Source: Treponema sp. UBA1747 (GTDB lineage: Bacteria; Spirochaetota; Spirochaetia; Treponematales; Treponemataceae). From it: 64,000 nucleotides of DNA. Within the stretch, counting starts at the first letter, position 1. Every line of letters begins with the position of its first letter. The stretch covers positions 53,187 through 117,186 of the forward strand of contig DCHR01000013.1 of assembly GCA_002315375.1 (NCBI GenBank), in the 5' to 3' direction. The position numbers and the translations under genes were made by a program. Under the pieces are notes generated by a model. That model had not been told where the DNA came from. It did not search any database and saw nothing but the letters and a program-made list of their open reading frames with translations. This document shows positions 16,298-24,512 of this stretch, one piece after another.

Positions 16298-18481
16298 TTG
16301 AATTCAGGACAAAGAACAGCTGTCAGTCTTCTGGTTACTGCAGCTCTTTTTGCAGGGTTTATTTTCTCAGTTTACTCATCTTTGTTTAATAAAATAGAAA
16401 CAAAGTTTTATGAGCCTGAGAGAATTGCTGCTGAAAGAGAAAATATTTCCAGAGCCTCTGATTTCTGTAACTCATACATTCAGAATCTTCTCGTAAAAAC
16501 AACTGCATTTGCCGAAAAAGAGGCAGTTCTGAGCTATTTGTCTCAGACTCCGACTGAAGGTGAGGTTACTGAACGTGTCCGCCTTTCTGGAGAACTTTTT
16601 GTTTCTCTTCCTGCTCTTGATGGATTGCGTCTTCTGGATAAAAACGCCCGAAACCTTCACTACAGTTCTTATTCCGAAGATATTGTTAAGCAGAATGGAA
16701 CAAAAAGAGTTTATAAAAACTACCCTGAAATCGAAAAATTAATAGGCGAATGCTTTTATTCTCTTGTCGCAGTAGATGAAAATAATGCAGTTCCAAAAGT
16801 TACCTTTAACTCGGTAAAAAATCAGATAAATATTTCTGTTCCGGTATTTGACAAATACAAAGTATTCCGCGGAACCTTTGTCTTCTATATAAAAGCGGTT
16901 GATCTTGAACGTGAACTGGTGAAAGGCGGTTATGTCGCTTTGGGTGATTCCGTTTCTCTGTTTATTGACGAAAAAGGAGTTTCCGGTGGATTTATTGCAG
17001 GCCTTCCTGTTGTCGGAAAAAGTCTCTTTGAAAAACCGGTCCTGGATTCCTGGACTGTAAAATCACCTGGTCCGGAAAAAGTAATGGAAAGCGGAGAGGA
17101 TATAAAATGGGTTATTCTTTCGGATTATTCATCTCCTTATGCCGTATTTGCTGAAGTTTATACCAGTGATTATTTCGAACTCCCTGATGCAGCAAGAATC
17201 CTGATTCTTGTCTGCGTTTTCATTACTTTATTTCTCATCGTATTCCTTTTGTTCAGTTTTAAAATTGATGACATGGTGGTTATCCGGTCCCGGATCAGAA
17301 AGATTCAGTTTGCCTTTGTTTCTGAATACCTGGATAACAAGGAATCCGTGGACTGGAATCAGGTTTCCCGCCAGATAGAAGGAAGAAAACAGGATTTGTT
17401 CCTGGATGTTAAGAAAAGTCTTGGACGTAAAGGCAAAAAACACGAAGCTCAGGTCGATGCCCTTTTAAATAAAAGCTGGGATGAAATTCTTTCTGCAATC
17501 GGTACAAAGCAGAATTTCGAAAATCAGGTTGAAAATCATTCTTCTGCAGAATTGAAGAAAATGCTGGAAGAAGTTTTGAGCCATTCTGAACTGAAGGTAA
17601 CTGCAGTTGAAAATAAGACTGAAAGAACAGTTTCTGCAGTAGTACCGGAAGCCGTAGATACATCAGCCGAAATAGAAGAGGTTGAACCGGTAGATGAACT
17701 TGAAGAAATTGAACCTGTAGAAGAACTGGCCGAGGTTGAACCGGTAGAAGAAGTAGAACCAGTTGAAGAACTTGCCGAAGTTGAACCTACCGAAGATGTA
17801 TGTGAAGCTGAAGCTGTAGAAGAAGCAGAAGCAGTTGAAGAACTGGCCGAAGTTGAACCGGTAGAAGAAGCAGAAGCAGTTGAAGAACTGGCCGAAGTTG
17901 AACAGGTAGAAGAAGTCGAACCTGTTGAAGAGCTTGCTGAAGTTGAACAGGTAGAAGAAGTCGAATCAGTTGAAGAACTTGCTGAAGTTGAAGCTGTAGA
18001 GGAAGTAGAACCAGTTGAGGAACTTGCTGAAGTTGAAACTGTTGAAGACGAAATAACAGAAATTGCTGATGAATATCAGGAATCAGAAAATCAGATTGTT
18101 GAAGAAGACCGAACCTTCCATACAGCAGGGGATGACCTGTTTGCAACTGTTGATAACGTATTTGCAGAAGAACTCCGTTTCGGTGAAGAATACATTGACC
18201 GCGTAAATTACTCTGAAGATTCAGAAGTGGAACAGAATATTTCCTTCACGATTTACGACCCTGAATTCGGCGAAAATGAAGAGCTTATTCCTGTTGAAGA
18301 AAACAATAATTTTTCTATGACCGGGTTTGATTTTACTTCAGATGCAGTTTCTGATCTTGAAGATGAGCAGGAAACTATTGTAGAAAAAAACGGCGTCTTC
18401 ACAATTTCTGAAACTATCGATATTCCTTATACAGGTCTCGACAAAGAATTCAAAAAACTGGTTGACGCCGTCTTAAGATAA
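16298..18481 (+). CDS. Two-TM sensor-like protein with an acidic tandem-repeat tail
   Basis: The start is a TTG at 16298 with AAGGA seven bases upstream; the product is 727 residues. A first membrane segment lies at about 8-28. A periplasmic region of about 270 residues follows with a Cache-like look, then a second membrane segment at about 300-325 (ILILVCVFITLFLIVFLLF). The cytoplasmic part has a short helical region, then a Glu/Val-rich stretch (about residues 460-590) with seven copies of VEELAEVE, and a conserved-looking C-terminus ending DKEFKKLVDAVLR. No kinase, cyclase or methyl-accepting domain is visible. It would be a receptor without a known output. I do not recognise an orthologue of known function. 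Confidence 0.75.
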   Translation: MNSGQRTAVSLLVTAALFAGFIFSVYSSLFNKIETKFYEPERIAAERENISRASDFCNSYIQNLLVKTTAFAEKEAVLSYLSQTPTEGEVTERVRLSGELFVSLPALDGLRLLDKNARNLHYSSYSEDIVKQNGTKRVYKNYPEIEKLIGECFYSLVAVDENNAVPKVTFNSVKNQINISVPVFDKYKVFRGTFVFYIKAVDLERELVKGGYVALGDSVSLFIDEKGVSGGFIAGLPVVGKSLFEKPVLDSWTVKSPGPEKVMESGEDIKWVILSDYSSPYAVFAEVYTSDYFELPDAARILILVCVFITLFLIVFLLFSFKIDDMVVIRSRIRKIQFAFVSEYLDNKESVDWNQVSRQIEGRKQDLFLDVKKSLGRKGKKHEAQVDALLNKSWDEILSAIGTKQNFENQVENHSSAELKKMLEEVLSHSELKVTAVENKTERTVSAVVPEAVDTSAEIEEVEPVDELEEIEPVEELAEVEPVEEVEPVEELAEVEPTEDVCEAEAVEEAEAVEELAEVEPVEEAEAVEELAEVEQVEEVEPVEELAEVEQVEEVESVEELAEVEAVEEVEPVEELAEVETVEDEITEIADEYQESENQIVEEDRTFHTAGDDLFATVDNVFAEELRFGEEYIDRVNYSEDSEVEQNISFTIYDPEFGENEELIPVEENNNFSMTGFDFTSDAVSDLEDEQETIVEKNGVFTISETIDIPYTGLDKEFKKLVDAVLR
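17690..18055 (+). repeat. In-frame tandem repeats encoding VEELAEVE units
   Basis: Imperfect units of mostly 45 bases encode VEELAEVE followed by a short variable acidic linker, seven copies in all. Copies differ at synonymous sites and in linkers (EPVEEV, EAVEEA, QVEEV). The repeat keeps the reading frame, so copy-number change alters only the length of the cytoplasmic acidic tail. Confidence 0.85.
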
Positions 18482-18500
18482 AAATCAAAAAGATTTCTAT

Positions 18501-20063
18501 TTATTTGTTTATAGTTGAAAGTGTGTTCTGCATAAGCTGCACGAACATATAAAGTTTCTTGTAAATATCCACACCAAATTTCAGCAAAGGTTTTTCACTG
18601 TAGTGTTCCAGTTCTTTCCAGTTCTGGATAAGCAGGTGTTTCTGTTTCTGTTCATCTTCAATAATCTGCTTGAACAGTTTTCCCATAGAAATTAAATCCT
18701 GGGTACAGGTTACAAGATAGCCCTTTGCCTGTTCATTGGAATCGTTGATAAGTCTGTTAACAATATTTTCAGCACCAGGGTCGTGGGCAATTTTTGGAAG
18801 GAGAGTTTTAATCTTCATTCCTACGGCACCTTCTTCTGCAAGAGAAAGGTCAAAGGCTGTAATCTCATCACAGATAGAAATCAGTTCCTGATAACCGTTG
18901 GAAATTGGAGCTGAAAGGGTAGCATCCCACTGACCGCGGATTACAACGATGTCTGTATATTCCCTTACATCTGTTTTGATGAAATTAACGATGAATTCTT
19001 TCAGATAATTGAGAGCATCACAATACAGGTATGTATTGAGTTCTTTCTTTTCCAGAATACTATTGAAGGAGTATACATAGTTTGAAAGCTGGTCGATTTG
19101 AGTCTTGCCGAAAATCTTCATACAGAAATCATTTGTTTTGGAAGCTTTCTGTTCGGTTTCGATTTTTGCAATTGCCTTATCAACTTCTTCGTGAACTTTG
19201 TCTATGTAAACATCGAGAATCGTTTCATTTGAGTGAGAAACTGTCGGAATATAATCCGGTTTCTGAAGAATCAGGCGTACGATGTATTCCAATGCATGAG
19301 AAGACTGAATGGATTTAAGGCGCTGGTTGATTTTTCTCCAGGTTCCAGAAGAAATGAGTTCTGTTCCTTTCATGTCTTTGAGAAGCTCAAAGAAGGTGTC
19401 CCATGCGATTCCGTCCGGAATTGAATAGATGATGGTAATAAGGTCCTGCAGTTCTTCGACAATATATTCTGCGTTGATTTTGTCAAAGTTCGGAATGTTT
19501 GAAAAATTACCTTCCTGAAGTCCTGACGAAAATTTACGGAGCATAAAATAAAAGTCAAAAGAACAGAAATCGTTGAAGGCTTTATAAGCTTTATAGCAGT
19601 TTTCAATTTTTGTTACGCGTTCTGAATCGAAGTCTGCGCCCAGAATATCAAGGTCTGATTCAATCTGAGTTTTGATGCTGCTTACAGGAAGTTTTTGTGC
19701 CATTTCAAGAATTTTTGGTTCAGTTAAATGGTCAAGAACTGCCAGCTGCCGTTCAGAGAGAGAGTAATTTATAATCTTTGCCTTAATTGCATTTTTGTTA
19801 GGCATGCCGCGAAGAAAGTTTTGTGCCGAGAAGACAAGTTTATAAATATCATAAAAAAGTTTTGCAAACTGAGGCAGCATTTCTCCTGTCTGAGCTTTAT
19901 AAAAACCATGATATTTTGTTTTTGAGAAATCTTTTGCAATTCCCTTCAGACGCCGGCGTTTTTCTGCTTCCGGAGAATGTGAATTAAAAAGAGTATCCAG
20001 GAGATTCTGAAAAAAGCCACTGTTCTTTTTGGCAGGGACATTATCTTTTTTGTTGTAATCCAT
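18501..20063 (-). CDS. Spirochaetal protein of unknown function (possibly DUF5312)
   Basis: The 520-residue, largely helical protein has no signal peptide or clear membrane segment and is probably cytoplasmic. It opens with a low-complexity basic stretch (MDYNKKDNVPAKKNSGFF) and then long alpha-helical regions with FAKLFYDIYKLVFSAQNF and TWRKINQRLKSIQSSH. It reminds me of a family known mainly from Treponema (DUF5312), but I cannot confirm this. It converges on the acidic-tail receptor gene with 19 bases between stops. A TTGAAA-17-TATTAT promoter ends nine bases before its ATG, so its mRNA is probably leaderless. Confidence 0.65.
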   Translation of the reverse strand: MDYNKKDNVPAKKNSGFFQNLLDTLFNSHSPEAEKRRRLKGIAKDFSKTKYHGFYKAQTGEMLPQFAKLFYDIYKLVFSAQNFLRGMPNKNAIKAKIINYSLSERQLAVLDHLTEPKILEMAQKLPVSSIKTQIESDLDILGADFDSERVTKIENCYKAYKAFNDFCSFDFYFMLRKFSSGLQEGNFSNIPNFDKINAEYIVEELQDLITIIYSIPDGIAWDTFFELLKDMKGTELISSGTWRKINQRLKSIQSSHALEYIVRLILQKPDYIPTVSHSNETILDVYIDKVHEEVDKAIAKIETEQKASKTNDFCMKIFGKTQIDQLSNYVYSFNSILEKKELNTYLYCDALNYLKEFIVNFIKTDVREYTDIVVIRGQWDATLSAPISNGYQELISICDEITAFDLSLAEEGAVGMKIKTLLPKIAHDPGAENIVNRLINDSNEQAKGYLVTCTQDLISMGKLFKQIIEDEQKQKHLLIQNWKELEHYSEKPLLKFGVDIYKKLYMFVQLMQNTLSTINK

Positions 20064-20072
20064 ACACTTTAA

Positions 20073-20101
20073 ATAATAAGGGATATTCCATCAATTTTCA
20101 A
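20073..20101 (-). promoter_or_regulatory. Promoter of the 520-residue unknown gene (leaderless type)
   Basis: On the minus strand TTGAAA (20096-20101) is 17 bases from TATTAT (20073-20078). The ATG at 20063 begins nine bases after the -10 box, and no ribosome-binding site is present. Confidence 0.75.
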
Positions 20102-20134
20102 GAAATCTCCATATATAGTAAAGAATCGCTTTAT

Positions 20135-20163
20135 TTGAAAGTTTCCCCGATTTTCGTTAAAAT
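20135..20163 (+). promoter_or_regulatory. Promoter of hisA-IE (leaderless type)
   Basis: TTGAAA (20135-20140) is separated by 17 bases from TAAAAT (20158-20163). The ATG at 20172 begins eight bases after the -10 box, so transcription should start within a base or two of it. This promoter is divergent from the one at 20073-20101. Confidence 0.75.
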
Positions 20164-20171
20164 CAAATGTT

Positions 20172-21464
20172 ATGGTAATAGCTTCAATTGATTTGAAAAA
20201 CGGACATGTCGTTCAGCTTAAAAACGGCAAAGAACTGGTTCTGCAGCGGGATGACGCTGACAATCTTATTTCAGAATTCAACAAATACGGTGAAGTAGCT
20301 GTAATTGACCTTGATGCAGCACTCGGAAACCTGGATGAAAAGGGCAACACCGTAAATACTCCGCTTTTAAAATCACTTCTTCATCATGGAAACGTTCGTA
20401 CAGGCGGCGGCATTAAGACCGTAAAACGCGCAAAAGAATTGATTTCCCTTGGAGCAGAAAAGGTTATTATCGGTTCAATGGCCTGGAAAACAAATCCACA
20501 GCCAGGTGAATCAGTAATGAACGAAGAATTTCTTGATGAACTGGTTGCTGCCATCGGTAAAGACCGTGTAATTATCAGTGTTGATGCAATCAACGGGAAA
20601 ATCGCCGTAAAAGGCTGGACTGAAAGTCTGGAAATTCCTCTGGTAGAAGGTGCAAAACAGGCAGAAAAATACTGTTCTGAAATGCTCTTTACCTGTGTAG
20701 AAAAAGAAGGCTGCATGCAGGGCACAAACATGGATTATGTAAAGGCTCTCCGCGAAGCCGTAAGCTGCCGCGTTGTTGCTGCAGGCGGTGTTTCAAGCGT
20801 AGAAGAAATTGCAGAACTTCAGAAAATCCACTGTGATGTTCAGCTGGGTATGGCTCTTTATACAGGAAAGGTAAGTCTGAAAGATGCTTTTATTGCATGT
20901 CTTGATTTCGCAAAAGTTCCGCTGATTCCTGTAATTGCACAGAGCGTGAACGGCCAGGTTCTTATGGAAGGCTATGCCAACGCAGAAGCTTTTGAAAAAA
21001 CTTTTGATACAGGAAAACTTACATTCTTCAGTCGTGCACACCAGAAGCTCTGGACAAAAGGTGAAACAAGCGGAAACTTCCTGGAAGTTGTAAAACTCCG
21101 TGCAGACTGCGACCGTGACACTGTTCTTGCAACTGTAAAACCACACGGACCTGCATGCCATACAGGAAGCTGGACCTGCTTCGGAAGCGACCCAATGGAA
21201 GAATCAAATATGGGCCGTCTTTATGACATTATTGCTGACCGCTTTGCTAATCCAAAACCGGGTTCATACACAGCAACTCTGAATGACAAACGTGTACGTG
21301 AAAAGGTTGAAGAAGAGGCCGAAGAACTCTGCGAAGCAGAAGGAAAAGACGAAGTAATCTGGGAAGCAGCAGATCTTCTTTATTTCGTAAACGTGCTTTT
21401 GTACAAAGAAGGGGTAACCTGGAAAGACGTTTATGACGAACTGGATAAGAGACACAAGAAATGA
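20172..21464 (+). CDS. hisI: Fused histidine biosynthesis protein: HisA-like + HisI + HisE
   Basis: The 430-residue protein joins three domains. Residues 1-255 are a HisA-type barrel: IASIDLKNGHVVQL with the first catalytic Asp, RTGGGIKT, IISVDAINGKIAVKGW with the second Asp, and VVAAGGVSS. Residues about 256-345 are phosphoribosyl-AMP cyclohydrolase (HisI), with the zinc motif GPACHTGSWTCF. Residues about 346-430 are phosphoribosyl-ATP pyrophosphatase (HisE), with REKVEEEAEELCEA and WEAADLLYFVNVLL. One chain could thus carry out three consecutive steps, in the order HisE, HisI, HisA. HisI-HisE fusions are common; the N-terminal HisA addition is unusual. hisD follows. Confidence 0.9.
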   Translation: MVIASIDLKNGHVVQLKNGKELVLQRDDADNLISEFNKYGEVAVIDLDAALGNLDEKGNTVNTPLLKSLLHHGNVRTGGGIKTVKRAKELISLGAEKVIIGSMAWKTNPQPGESVMNEEFLDELVAAIGKDRVIISVDAINGKIAVKGWTESLEIPLVEGAKQAEKYCSEMLFTCVEKEGCMQGTNMDYVKALREAVSCRVVAAGGVSSVEEIAELQKIHCDVQLGMALYTGKVSLKDAFIACLDFAKVPLIPVIAQSVNGQVLMEGYANAEAFEKTFDTGKLTFFSRAHQKLWTKGETSGNFLEVVKLRADCDRDTVLATVKPHGPACHTGSWTCFGSDPMEESNMGRLYDIIADRFANPKPGSYTATLNDKRVREKVEEEAEELCEAEGKDEVIWEAADLLYFVNVLLYKEGVTWKDVYDELDKRHKK

Positions 21465-21541
21465 GGCGGTAACCGCCCTAAGCGACGCGGGGGCATCGCG
21501 TCGCACCGCCGATGGGCAGCTGAGCCGGTCGAAGCTGCCTA
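21464..21541. repeat. Three consecutive GC-rich hairpins between hisA-IE and hisD
   Basis: GGCGGT-ACCGCC, then GCGACGCG with CGCGTCGC (around 21482-21504), then GGCAGCT with AGCTGCC (around 21515-21540) follow one another. The loop of the third has GAGCCGGTCGA, similar to the GAGCTTGTCGA loop of the terminator at 48869. There is no T tract, so they may be RNA-processing or stabilising hairpins, or mobile repeat units, rather than a terminator. Confidence 0.7.
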
Positions 21542-21580
21542 AAGAGACATAATAAGAGTGTATAGGAAATAGAAACTATT

Positions 21581-22945
21581 ATGATCAAAATACAGAAATA
21601 TAATGAAGTCGAAGCAGATTTTTTTAAGGGTCGTGCCTTCGGCGATTCAAATGAAGTGGTGAAGACTGTTCTTGAAGAAGTAAAATCAAGTGGGGATGCA
21701 GCGCTTCGGGTTTACGGAACAAAGTTTGATGTTTCGGCTCCAAAGACTTTTGAAATTCCACAGGAAGAATTGAAGGCTGCTGCCGAAAAACTTCGTGCAA
21801 CAAATCCTGATGTTTATAACGCCATCATGTATTCACATGACATGGCCCTTCGTTTTGCAAAAGAACAGAGAAAATCTTTCAAGGATTTTGAAATAGAACT
21901 TGAATCGGGAGTATTTACCGGACAGAAAACTATTCCTGTTGAGAAAGCAGGATGTTATGTTCCTGCCGGTCGTTTCCCTCTGGTATCGACAGTTGTAATG
22001 GCAGTGACACCTGCAAAGGCTGCAGGCGTAGATGAAATTATTATGTGTACTCCTCCTAGAGTTCACCCTGATGACAGAGCAGCTGCAGACAATGCAGGAA
22101 CCGGAATCCCGGGAAAAGCATTTATTGGCGGAAAACCATATGCTGATGAAGGTATTATGGCTGCTGCTTATATCTGCGGTGTAGATCACGTTTTTGCCGC
22201 AGGCGGAAGTCAGGCAATCGGTGCCATGGCTTACGGAACAGAAAGTATTCCGAAAGTTGATGTAATTGTGGGACCGGGAAACAAGTTTGTTGCTTCAGCA
22301 AAAAAAGAAGTTTACGGAACAGTTGGAATTGATATGATTGCAGGACCAACTGAAGTTCTTGTTATTGCTGACGATTCAGCTAATCCTGCATGGGTTGCAG
22401 CTGACCTTCTGGCTCAGGCAGAACATGACGTTGTTGCTCAGCCTGTTCTGGTAACAACAAGTGAAAAACTTGCAAACAAGGTTTCTTACGAAATTGAAAA
22501 ACAGCTGGAAACATTAACAACTAAGGAAACTGCACGGCAGAGTATTGATACTTATGGAAAAATCATTATTGTTGATGATCTGAATCAGGCTGTGGAAGCA
22601 GCAAACCGTAAAGCTCCGGAACATCTGGAACTGGCAATGGAAGAAGGTAAAGAACGTGATGAAGTTGCTGCAAAAGTCCGCAACTACGGTTCTCTTTTCA
22701 TCGGTCACTGTTCAGCTGAAGTTTTTGGTGATTATTCAGCAGGTTTGAATCATACTCTTCCAACAAGCGGTAGTGCCCGTTTTACAGGCGGTCTTTCAGT
22801 AAGAATGTTCCTTAAAACAGTAACTACACTCCGTACAAAGGAAGGCAGTTCCGGAATGACAAAAAGTGCAGTTGCTGCCGGTTATCTGGGTGACGCAGAA
22901 GGACTTGCAGGACATGCTGCTGCAGCACGTATCCGAATTAAATAA
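21581..22945 (+). CDS. hisD: Histidinol dehydrogenase
   Basis: The 454-residue enzyme oxidises histidinol to histidine in the last two steps of the pathway. Family motifs are visible: PVEKAGCYVPAGRFPL, GSQAIGAMAYGTESIPKVD, VGPGNKFVASAKKEVYG, DMIAGPTEVLVIAD, LLAQAEHD and a C-terminal NHTLPTSGSARFTGGLSV. AGGAAA lies about 11 bases before the ATG. It lies next to the fused HisA-I-E gene, so most of the late pathway is local, and deformylase follows 16 bases downstream. Confidence 0.97.
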   Translation: MIKIQKYNEVEADFFKGRAFGDSNEVVKTVLEEVKSSGDAALRVYGTKFDVSAPKTFEIPQEELKAAAEKLRATNPDVYNAIMYSHDMALRFAKEQRKSFKDFEIELESGVFTGQKTIPVEKAGCYVPAGRFPLVSTVVMAVTPAKAAGVDEIIMCTPPRVHPDDRAAADNAGTGIPGKAFIGGKPYADEGIMAAAYICGVDHVFAAGGSQAIGAMAYGTESIPKVDVIVGPGNKFVASAKKEVYGTVGIDMIAGPTEVLVIADDSANPAWVAADLLAQAEHDVVAQPVLVTTSEKLANKVSYEIEKQLETLTTKETARQSIDTYGKIIIVDDLNQAVEAANRKAPEHLELAMEEGKERDEVAAKVRNYGSLFIGHCSAEVFGDYSAGLNHTLPTSGSARFTGGLSVRMFLKTVTTLRTKEGSSGMTKSAVAAGYLGDAEGLAGHAAAARIRIK

Positions 22946-22961
22946 TTAGTGGAGACTCAGA

Positions 22962-23534
22962 ATGATTTTACCTATTACAAAACTTGGTGAAGATATTTTA
23001 AGACAGAAAGCACAGCCGGTTCCTGAAGTAACTGATGAGATTAGAAAGCTTTGCGAAGACATGTTTGAAACTATGGATGCTGCTGATGGAGTTGGACTTG
23101 CTGCTCCTCAGATTGGTCTTGGTCTCCGCATGTTTGTATTAATGGCAGATGACGATGTGCGCCGGGTTTTCATTAATCCGCAGATTATTTCAACTTCTGA
23201 AGAAATGGGGGACTATGATGAAGGTTGTTTAAGTCTTCCAAAGATTTATGAAACAATTAGACGTCCTGTACGCGTAACCTGTCAGGCTTTGAACGAAAAA
23301 GGGAAACCTTTTACAGTTGAAGCAGACGGACTTCTGGCCCGTATTATCCAGCATGAATATGATCATCTTGATGGAATTGTATTTATTGACCGCGGGGACC
23401 CGGATTTTGCAAAGAAAACAGAAGAACAGATGAAAAAACGTGCAGACCGCGCCGCACAGAAAGCAGCAGAAAAAGAACGTAAGGCTGCAAAGATTGCTGC
23501 AAAGATGGCTGCTAAAGCTGCAAAAGGAAAATAA
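22962..23534 (+). CDS. def: Peptide deformylase
   Basis: The protein is 190 residues. All three deformylase motifs are present: GVGLAAPQIG, EGCLSLP and HEYDHLDG, with Cys and the two His as metal ligands. It removes the formyl group from nascent proteins. The last 35 residues are a Lys/Ala-rich helical extension beyond the usual domain, which could bind ribosomal RNA or nucleic acid. GTGGAG precedes the ATG. Its stop overlaps the fmt start by one base (TAATG), a conserved pairing. Confidence 0.97.
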   Translation: MILPITKLGEDILRQKAQPVPEVTDEIRKLCEDMFETMDAADGVGLAAPQIGLGLRMFVLMADDDVRRVFINPQIISTSEEMGDYDEGCLSLPKIYETIRRPVRVTCQALNEKGKPFTVEADGLLARIIQHEYDHLDGIVFIDRGDPDFAKKTEEQMKKRADRAAQKAAEKERKAAKIAAKMAAKAAKGK

Positions 23535-24484
23535 TGAAGATTTTGTATGCTGGCAGTCCTGAAGCTGCCGCTGTAACATTAAAGATTCTCCTTGAAAAAC
23601 AGCAGGAATGCGGTTTTGAAGTTGCCGGGGTTTTGACAAATCCTCCTGCAACACAGGGGCGTCATAAAGACCTGATTCCGACTCCTGTAGAAGTGCTGGC
23701 AAGGGAAAATAACCTTCCTGTTTTCACACCGGAACATCTGGATTCAGCATGCCGTCAGGAAATTGAACCTTTGGACTGTGAACTCCTTGTGAGTTTTGCA
23801 TATGGTCATATTTTCGGACCTAAATTCCTGGCCATGTTTAAATGCGGCGGAATAAATCTTCATCCTTCGCTGCTTCCGAAATACAGGGGTTGTACTCCTG
23901 TTCCTGCTGCCATTCTTAACAGGGATGAGAAAACAGCAGTAACGGTTCAGAAGCTTGCTTTGAAAATGGATGAAGGAAATATTCTGGCTCAGGAAGTTCT
24001 TTCACTGGATGGAACAGAAACCAGCGGAAAACTTTTGATTGAAGCTGCAGAAATCGGGGGCAACCTTATAGCGGGACTTCTGAAAGAAGCTTCAGAAAAA
24101 GGAAACCTTCCTGAAGGAGAACCTCAGTCAGGGGATGCTTCATACACCGGAATAATTTCAAAAGCAGACGGTCAGATTGACTGGAATAAATCTGCCTTGG
24201 AAATAGATGCTCAGCTCAGAGCCTATACTCCTGAACCTGGAATATGGTGCATGGACGGAAGTGAGAGCCTGAAAATTATCGAAGTAAAAGCTTGTGAAGA
24301 TGATGATATTTCTTCACCGGAACCGGCAGGAAAGGTTATCAGATTTTCCAAACCGGATGGTATTTTCATTAAATGTGGAAAAGGTCAGCTTTGTGTTACT
24401 GTGCTTCAGAAGCAGGGTAAAAAAGCTATGGGATATAAAGATTTCATTAACGGCAGCCGGGATTTTATCGGCAGACAGTTATAA
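23534..24484 (+). CDS. fmt: Methionyl-tRNA formyltransferase
   Basis: The 316-residue protein has the N-terminal formyltransferase fold with GRHKDLIPTPVE and the signature LHPSLLPKYRG, and the C-terminal OB-like domain with LEIDAQLRAYTPEPGIW. It formylates initiator Met-tRNA using formyltetrahydrofolate, and works opposite to the deformylase encoded just upstream, to which it is translationally coupled. Length and motifs are normal. Confidence 0.97.
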   Translation: MKILYAGSPEAAAVTLKILLEKQQECGFEVAGVLTNPPATQGRHKDLIPTPVEVLARENNLPVFTPEHLDSACRQEIEPLDCELLVSFAYGHIFGPKFLAMFKCGGINLHPSLLPKYRGCTPVPAAILNRDEKTAVTVQKLALKMDEGNILAQEVLSLDGTETSGKLLIEAAEIGGNLIAGLLKEASEKGNLPEGEPQSGDASYTGIISKADGQIDWNKSALEIDAQLRAYTPEPGIWCMDGSESLKIIEVKACEDDDISSPEPAGKVIRFSKPDGIFIKCGKGQLCVTVLQKQGKKAMGYKDFINGSRDFIGRQL

Positions 24485-24512
24485 ACAGCGAATATATTTT
24501 TGAGGATTTTGT

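Noticed and set aside
17690..18055. Regular repeats that could be taken for a CRISPR array
   Set aside because: They are in-frame coding repeats with no unique spacers of fixed length; the open frame continues through them.
17787..18146. Minus-strand open frame rich in Leu and Gln
   Set aside because: It is the antisense of the Glu/Val repeat codons and has no start signals or family features.
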